Assembly (NCBI RefSeq): GCF_032854445.1
Contig: NW_027018209.1
Span: 1 to 57,058, forward strand
Source of the DNA: Liolophura sinensis
Taxonomy: Eukaryota > Mollusca > Polyplacophora > Chitonida > Chitonidae
Length of the DNA: 57,058 bases
Direction of reading: 5' to 3'
A model generated the notes under the pieces. That model worked only from the letters and a program-made list of their open reading frames with translations. It was not told the origin of the DNA and made no database searches. How positions within the stretch are numbered: the stretch's first letter is position 1; each line of letters starts with the position of its first letter. The position numbers and the translations under genes are program-made. Shown piece by piece: positions 50,256 through 57,058 of the stretch.

Positions 50256-53200
50256 TAAAAAATACAATGAAACACTGACCCACATCAATAAGGTGCCCAA
50301 AGATGTGGAATTGGGCCAGGCATCTCCAGCTGTTGAAAAATTGCAAATTTCCTTGGTTTCCATGGAGTAAGAGCCGTTGTTAGGCACGTGATTTTCACAT
50401 AAATGCTCATTCAATTGTCGCTACAGCCATAAGTGTTGGTCGGAGAGCAACGCGGTTTGCACCATTCGATTTCTCGTCACAAAATACGGCGGATTAGCCT
50501 CTTACCAGCAGCATTGGAACAGTTTTTCCACTTTTGGATTTTTGCCTGGGCTTTTTGCTAATTCAATTCGGCTACATTTACTATGTAATATCGCGACTGG
50601 TCATTACTATATTCAACTTTTGATTATAAGTTATGTGCCCTTCGGTAGCCCAGAAGACGTCAAATCTTTGGGCCAAGCCCATTTAACTCCTCCAGCAATT
50701 GTCTTACTTCTAAGTCGAAGACAAACTCAATGTCTTTATCTACATGTTGAAAAACCACACCATTTGTATGTAAAAACAACAAGGTACTTGATACAGTCTG
50801 CTGTAAAAAGTACAATTGAACACTGACCCACATCAATAAGATGCCAAAAGATGCGCAATTGGGCCAGGCATCTCCAGCTGTTGAAAAATTGCAAATTTCC
50901 TTGGTTTCCATGGAGTAAGAGCCGCTGCTGGTCACGTGATTTTCACATAAATGCTCATTCAATTGTAGCTACAGCCATAAGTGTTGGTCGGAGAGCAACG
51001 CGGTTTGCACCATTCGATTTCTCGTCACAAAATACGTCGGATTAGCCTCTTACCAGCAGCATTGGAACAGTTTTTCCACTTTGGGATTTTTGCCTGGGCT
51101 TTTTGCTAATTCAATTCGGCTACATTTACTATGTAATATCGCGACTGGTCATTACTATAATCAACTTTTTATTATAAGTTATGTGCCCTTCGGTGGCCCA
51201 GAAGACGTCAAATCTTTGGGCCAAGCCCATTTAACTCATCCAGCAATTGTCTTACTTCTAAGTCGAAGACAAACTCAATGTCTTTATCTACATGTTGAAA
51301 AACCACACCATTTGTATATAAAAACAACAAGGTACTTGATACAGTCTGCTGTAAAATGTACAATTGAACACTGACCCACATCAATAAGGTGCCAAAAGAT
51401 GCGCAATTGGGCCAGGCATCTCCAGCTGTTGAAAAATTGCAAATTTCCTTGGTTTCCATGGAGTAAGAGCCGTTGTTAGGCACGTGATTTTCACATAAAT
51501 GCTCATTCAATTGTAGCTACAGCCATAAGTGTTGGTCGGAGAGCAACGAGGTTTGCACCATTCGATTTCTCGTCACAAAATACGTCGGATTAGCCTCTTA
51601 CCAGCAGCATTGGAACAGTTTTTCCACTTTTGGATTTTTGCCTGGGCTTTTTGCTAATTCAATTCGGCTACATTTACTATGTAATATCGCGACTGGTCAA
51701 TACTATATTCAACTTTTGATTATAAGTTATGTGCCCTTCGGTAGCCCAGAAGACGTCAAATCTTTGGGCCAAGCCCATTTAACTCATCCAGCAATTGTCT
51801 TACTTCTATGTCGAAGACAAACTCAATGTCTTTATCTACATGTTGAAAAACCACACCATTTGTATATAAAAAACACAAGGTACTTGATACAGTCTGCAGT
51901 AAAAAGTACAATGAAACACTGACCCACATCAATAAGGTGCCAAAAGATGCGCAATTGGGCCAGGCATCTCCAGCTGTTGAAAAATTGCAAATTTCCTTGG
52001 TTTCCATGGAGTAAGAGCCGTTGTTAGGCACGCGATTTTCACATAAATGCTCATTCAATTGTCGCTACAGCCATAAGTATTGGTCGGAGAGGAACGAGGT
52101 TTGCACCATTCGATTTCTCGTCACAAAATACGGCGGATTAGCCTCTTACCAGCAGCATTGGAACAGTTTTTCCACTTTTGGATTTTTGCCTGGGCTTTTT
52201 GCTAATTCAATACGGCTACATTTACTATGTAATATCGCGACTGGTCATTACTATAGTCAACTTTTGATTATAAGTTATGTGCCCTTCGGTAGCCCAGAAG
52301 ACGTCAAATCTTTGGGCCAAGCCCATTTAACTCATCCAGCAATTGTCTTACTTCTATGTCGAAGACAAACTCAATGTCTTTATCTACATGTTGAAAAACC
52401 ACACCATTTGTATATAAAAAACACAAGGTACTTGATACAGTCTGCAGTAAAAAGTACAATGAAACACTGACCCACATCAATAAGGTGCCAAAAGATGCGG
52501 AATTGGGACAGGCATCTCCAGCTGTTGAAAAATTGCAAATTTCCTTGGTTTCCATGGAGTAAGAGCCGCTGCTGGTCACGTGATTTTCACATAAATGCTC
52601 ATTCAATTGTAGCTACAGCCATAAGTGTTGGTCGGAGAGCAACGCGGTTTGCACCATTCGATTTTTCGTCACAAAATACGGCGGATTAGCCTCTTACCAG
52701 CAGCATTGGAACAGTTTTTCCACTTTTGGATTTTTGCCTGGGCTTTTTGCTAATTCAATTCGGCTACATTTACTATGTAATATCGCGACTGGTCAATACT
52801 ATAGTCAACTTTTGATTATAAGTTATGTGCCCTTCGGTAGCCCAGAAGACGTCAAATCTTTGGGCCAAGCCCATTTAACTCATCCAGCAATTGTCTTACT
52901 TCTATGTCGAAGACAAACTCAATGTCTTTATCTACATGTTGAAAAACCACACCATTTGTATATAAAAAACACAAGGTACTTGATATAGTCTGCAGTAAAA
53001 AGTACAATGAAACACTGACCCACATCAATAAGGTGCCAAAAGATGCGCAATTGGGCCAGGCATCTCCAGCTGTTGAAAAATTGCAAATTTCCTTGGTTTC
53101 CATGGAGTAAGAGCCGTTGTTAGGCACGTGATTTTCACATAAATGCTCATTCAATTGTCGCTACAGCCATAAGTGTTGGTCGGAGAGCAACGTGGTTTGC

Positions 53201-56200
53201 ACCATTCGATTTCTCGTCACAAAATACGGCGGATTAGCCTCTTATCAGCAGCATTGGAACAGTTTTTCCACTTTTGGATTTTTGCCTGGGCTTTTTGCTA
53301 ATTCAATTCGGCTACATTTACTATGTAATATCGCGACTGGTCATTACTATATTCAACTTTTGATTATAAGTTATGTGCCCTTCGGTAGCCCAGAAGACGT
53401 CAAATCTTTGGGCCAAGCCCATTTAACTCATCCAGCAATTGTCTTACTTCTAAGTCGAAGACAAACTCAATGTCTTTATCTACATGTTGAAAAACCACAC
53501 CATTTGTATATAAAAACAACAAGGTACTTGATACAGTCTGCTGTAAAAAGTACAATTGAACACTGACCCACATCAATAAGGTGCCAAAAGATGCGCAATT
53601 GGGCCAGGCATCTCCAGCTGTTGAAAAATTGCAAATTTCCTTGGTTTCCATGGAGTAAGAGCCGTTGCTGGTCAAGTGATTTTCACATAAATGCTCATTC
53701 AATTGTCGCTACAGCCAAAAGTGTTGGTCGGAGAGCAAGGCGGTTTGCACCATTCGATTTCTCGTCACAAAATACGTCGGGTTAGCCTCTTATCAGCAGC
53801 ATTGGAACAGTTTTTCCACTTTTGGATTTTTGCCTGGGCTTTTTGCTAATTCAATTCGGCTACATTTACTATGTAATATCGCGACTGGTCATTACTATAG
53901 TCAACTTTTGATTATAAGTTATGTGCCCTTCGGTAGCCCAGAAGACGTCAAATCTTTGGGCCAAGCCCATTTAACTCATCCAGCAATTGTCTTACTTCTA
54001 AGTCGAAGACAAACTCAATGTCTTTATCTACATGTTGAAAAACCACACCATTTGTATATAAAAAACACAAGGTACTTGATACAGTCTGCTGTAAAAAGTA
54101 TAATTAAACACTGACCCACATCAATAAGGTGCCAAAAGATGCGCAATTGGGCCAGGCATCTCCAGCTGTTGAAAAATTGCAAATTTCCTTGGTTTCCATG
54201 GAGTAAGAGCCGTTGTTAGGCACGTGATTTTCACATAAATGCTCATTTAATTGTCGCTACAGCCAAAAGTATTGGTCGGAGAGCAACGCGGTTTGCACCA
54301 TTCGATTTCTCGTCACAAAATACGTCGGATTAGCCTCTTACCAGCAGCATTGGAACAGTTTTTCCACTTTTGGGTTTTTGCCTGGTCTTTTTGCTAATTC
54401 AATTCGGCTACATTTACTATGTAACATCGCGACTGGTCATTACTATAGTCAACTTTTGATTATAAGTTATGTGCCCTTCGGTAGCCCAGAAGACGTCAAA
54501 TCTTTGGGCCAAGCCCATTTAACTCATCCAGCAATTGTCTTACTTCTATGTCGAAGACAAACTCAATGTCTTTATCTACATGTTGAAAAACCACACCATT
54601 TGTATATAAAAACAACAAGGTACTTGATACAGTCTGCTGTAAAAAGTACAATTGAACACTGACCCACATCAATAAGGTGCCAAAAGATGCGCAATTGGGC
54701 CAGGCATCTCCAGCTGTTGAAAAATTGCAAATTTCCTTGGTTTCCATGGAGTAAGAGCCGTTGTTGAGCACGTGATTTTCACATAAATGCTCATTCAATT
54801 GTCGCTACAGCCATAAGTGTTGGTCGGAGAGCAACGAGGTTTGCACCATTCGATTTCTCGTCACAAAATACGGCGGATTAGCCTCTTACCAGCAGCATTG
54901 GAACAGTTTTTCCACTTTTGGATTTTTGCCTGGGCTTTTTGCTAATTCAATTCGGCTACATTTACTATGTAATATCGCGACTGGTCAATACTATAGTCAA
55001 CTTTTGATTATAAGTTATGTGCCCTTCGGTAGCCCAGAAGACGTCAAATCTTTGGGCCAAGCCCATTTAACTCATCCAGCAATTGTCTTACTTCTATGTC
55101 GAAGACAAACTCAATGTCTTTATCTACATGTTGAAAAACCACACCATTTGTATATAAAAAACACAAGGTACTTGATACAGTCTGCAGTAAAAAGTACAAT
55201 GAAACACTGACCAACATCAATAAGGTGCCAAAAGATGCGCAATTGGGCCAGGCATCTCCAGCTGTTGAAAAATTGCAAATTTCCTTGGTTTCCATGGAGT
55301 AAGAGCCGTTGTTAGGCACGTGATTTTCACATAAATGCTCATTCAATTGTAGCTACAGCCATAAGTGTTGGTCGGAGAGCAACGAGGTTTGCACCATTCG
55401 ATTTCTCGTCACAAAATACGGCGGATTAGCCTCTTACCAGCAGCATTGGAACAGTTTTTCCACTTTTGGATTTTTGCCTGGGCTTTTTGCTAATTCAATT
55501 CGGCTACATTTACTATGTAATATCGCGACTGGTAAATACTATAGTCAACTTTTGATTATAAGTTATGTGCCCTTCGGTAGCCCAGAAGACGTCAAATCTT
55601 TGGGCCAAGCCCATTTAACTCATCCAGCAATTGTCTTACTTCTATGTCGAAGACAAACTCAATGTCTTTATCTACATGTTGAAAAACCACACCATTTGTA
55701 TATAAAAAACACAAGGTACTTGATACAGTCTGCAGTAAAAAGTACAATGAAACACTGACCCACATCAATAAGGTGCCAAAAGATGCGCAATTGGGCCAGG
55801 CATCTCCAGCTGTTGAAAAATTGCAAATTTCCTTGGTTTCCATGGAGTAAGAGCCGTTGTTAGGCACGTGATTTTCACATAAATGCTCATTCAATTGTAG
55901 CTACAGCCATAAGTGTTGGTCGGAGAGCAACGAGGTTTGCACCATTCGATTTCTCGTCACAAAATACGTCGGATTAGCCTCTTACCAGCAGCATTGGAAC
56001 AGTTTTTCCACTTTGGGATTTTTGCCTGGGCTTTTTGCTAACTCAATTCGGCTACATTTACTATGTAATATCGCGACTGGTCAATACTATAGTCAACTTT
56101 TGATTATAAGTTATGTGCCCTTCGGTAGCCCAGAAGACGTCAAATCTTTGGGCCAAGCCCATTTAACTCATCCAGCAATTGTCTTACTTCTAAGTCGAAG

Positions 56201-56960
56201 ACAAACTCAATGTCTTTATCTACATGTTGAAAAACCACACCATTTGTATATAAAAAACACAAGGTACTTGATACAGTCTGCTGTAAAAAGTACAATTAAA
56301 CACTGACCCACATCAATAAGGTGCCAAAAGATGCGCAATTGGGCCAGGCATCTCCAGCTGTTGAAAAATTGCAAATTTCCTTGGTTTCCATGGAGTAAGA
56401 GCCGTTGTTAGGCACGTGATTTTCACATAAATGCTCATTCAATTGTCGCTACAGCCAAAAGTATTGGTCGGAGAGCAACGCGGTTTGCACCATTCGATTT
56501 CTCGTCACAAAATACGTCGGATTAGCCTCTTACCAGCAGCATTGGAACAGTTTTTCCACTTTGGATTTTTGCCTGGGCTTTTTGCTAATTCAATTCGGCT
56601 ACATTTTACTATGTAATATCGCGACTGGTCATTACTATAATCAACTTTTTATGATAAGTTATGTGCCCTTCGGTGGCCCAGAAGACGTCAAATCTTTGGG
56701 CCAAGCCCATTTAACTCATCCAGCAATTGTCTTACTTCTAAGTCGAAGACAAACTCAATGTCTTTATCTACATGTTGAAAAACCACACCATTTGTATATA
56801 AAAACCTCAAGGTACTTGATACAGTCTGCTGTAAAAAGTACAATTGAACACTGACCCACATCAATAAGGTGCCAAAAGATGCGCAATTGGGCCAGGCATC
56901 TCCAGCTGTTGAAAAATTGCAAATTTCCTTGGTTTCCATGGAGTAAGAGCCGTTGTTAAG

Positions 56961-57058
56961 CACGTGATTTTCACATAAATGCTCATTCAATTGTAGCTAC
57001 AGCCATAAGTGTTGGTCGGAGAGCAACGAGGTTTGCACCATTCGATTTCTCGTCACAA
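56961..57058 (+). repeat. Truncated monomer at right window edge
   Basis: The last anchor is followed by 92 bases of ordinary monomer sequence, ending at ctcgtcacaa. The array continues beyond the window. Confidence 0.9.

Larger units (their letters stand above)
1..57058 (+). repeat. Satellite DNA array, ~548-bp monomer, ~104 tandem copies
   Basis: The same sequence recurs head to tail across the full window. The hexamer CACGTG (variants CACATG, CACGCG, CAAGTG) was used as a ruler and found 105 times, first at 6, 554, 1100, 1647, 2195 and last at 55317, 55865, 56413, 56961. Spacings run 535-555 bp, and most are 546-549. All copies face the same way and no foreign sequence interrupts them. 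Base composition is moderately AT-rich by eye. Such arrays are typical of eukaryotic heterochromatin (centromere, pericentromere, subtelomere). Neither end of the array is in the window. The monomer was not recognised as a named family, so species and chromosomal position are unknown. Confidence 0.98.
49061..57058 (+). repeat. Zone D: uniform 548-bp domain
   Basis: Anchors 49289, 49837, 50385, 50933, 51481, 52029, 52577, 53125, 53673, 54221, 54769, 55317, 55865, 56413 and 56961 are each exactly 548 bp apart. Zone-specific variants are ctatgtcgaag, tctgcagtaaa with caatgaaac, acgaggtttgc and acggcggatt. They combine with gtagctac/cataagtgttgg, which is shared with parts of zone A. There is no obvious short higher-order period. 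Monomers at 50933 and 56413 share ataatcaac and cggtggccc ten monomers apart. Confidence 0.85.

Noticed and set aside
52021-52470. Longest forward frame (149 codons) as a coding gene
   Set aside because: It arises from read-through across a monomer where stop codons happen to be mutated. Other copies stop early. Most related forward frames also depend on TTG starts. Codon use shows no sign of selection by eye.
54496-54798. Recurrent ~100-codon antisense frame (ends VFDLEVRQLLDELNGLGPKI or similar) as a gene family
   Set aside because: It recurs only because the repeat does. Its first codon is TTG, not ATG; it is broken by indels in many copies; and it overlaps forward frames on the same bases. 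No conserved domain was recognised.
1-57058. 5S rRNA gene array (unit length would fit)
   Set aside because: No stretch resembles the ~120-bp 5S gene or its internal control region in either strand.
1-57058. Ribosomal intergenic-spacer subrepeats
   Set aside because: There is no rRNA coding sequence, and spacer subrepeat blocks are normally far shorter than 57 kb.
1-57058. CRISPR array
   Set aside because: The repeats are contiguous 548-bp units without unique spacers.
1-57058. Known legume subtelomeric satellite of similar monomer length (khipu, 528 bp)
   Set aside because: Only the length is similar. I cannot compare sequences here, so naming it would be a guess. A database search of one monomer would decide.

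Overview
The whole window is one uninterrupted satellite DNA array. A monomer of about 548 bp is repeated head to tail, always in the same orientation, from the first base to the last. Anchoring on one conserved hexamer (CACGTG or a one-base variant), I count 105 anchors from 6 to 56,961. Spacings run 535-555 bp with a mean near 547.6 bp. No unique DNA, transposon insertion, gene, RNA gene or orientation switch breaks the array, and it continues beyond both window ends. Megabase-style satellites with higher-order structure point to a eukaryotic nuclear chromosome (centromeric, pericentromeric, subtelomeric or other heterochromatin). I do not recognise the monomer and cannot name the species; that placement is inference.

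The array is a mosaic of locally homogenised zones defined by diagnostic variants. Zone A (about 1-15.9 kb) is built on a five-monomer higher-order repeat of about 2.74 kb, with one four-monomer and one three-monomer truncated copy and a local dimer duplication. Zone B (about 15.9-44.4 kb) mixes three main monomer subtypes (anchor contexts ggtCACGTG, gggCACGTG, and ttaggCACGTG followed by a t in the downstream AT stretch). It includes 1.64-kb trimer blocks, a strongly diverged monomer copied to three places, and at least one chimeric monomer. Zone C (about 44.6-49.0 kb) is a four-monomer unit of about 2,181 bp present twice in tandem and almost identical, including a private 13-bp deletion. 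Zone D (about 49.0-57.06 kb) has exactly 548-bp spacing throughout and its own variants, including a PstI site.

The 548-bp monomer itself looks like an old trimer of roughly 183-bp units, close to nucleosome-repeat length. Matching motifs recur in register three times per monomer (spacings 179/187/182 and 171/194/183). Each monomer also carries a conserved 26-nt dyad, ACGT-core palindromes and a TATA-like stretch.

The 60-149-codon open frames are periodic by-products of the repeat. Most need TTG as start codon, and they occur on both strands over the same bases, so I annotate no coding gene. Two stretches (about 2.3-8.9 kb and 36.0-46.0 kb) are rich in one-base indels. This looks like lower consensus quality and not biology; a scrambled 62-bp segment at 7,235-7,296 lies inside the first.
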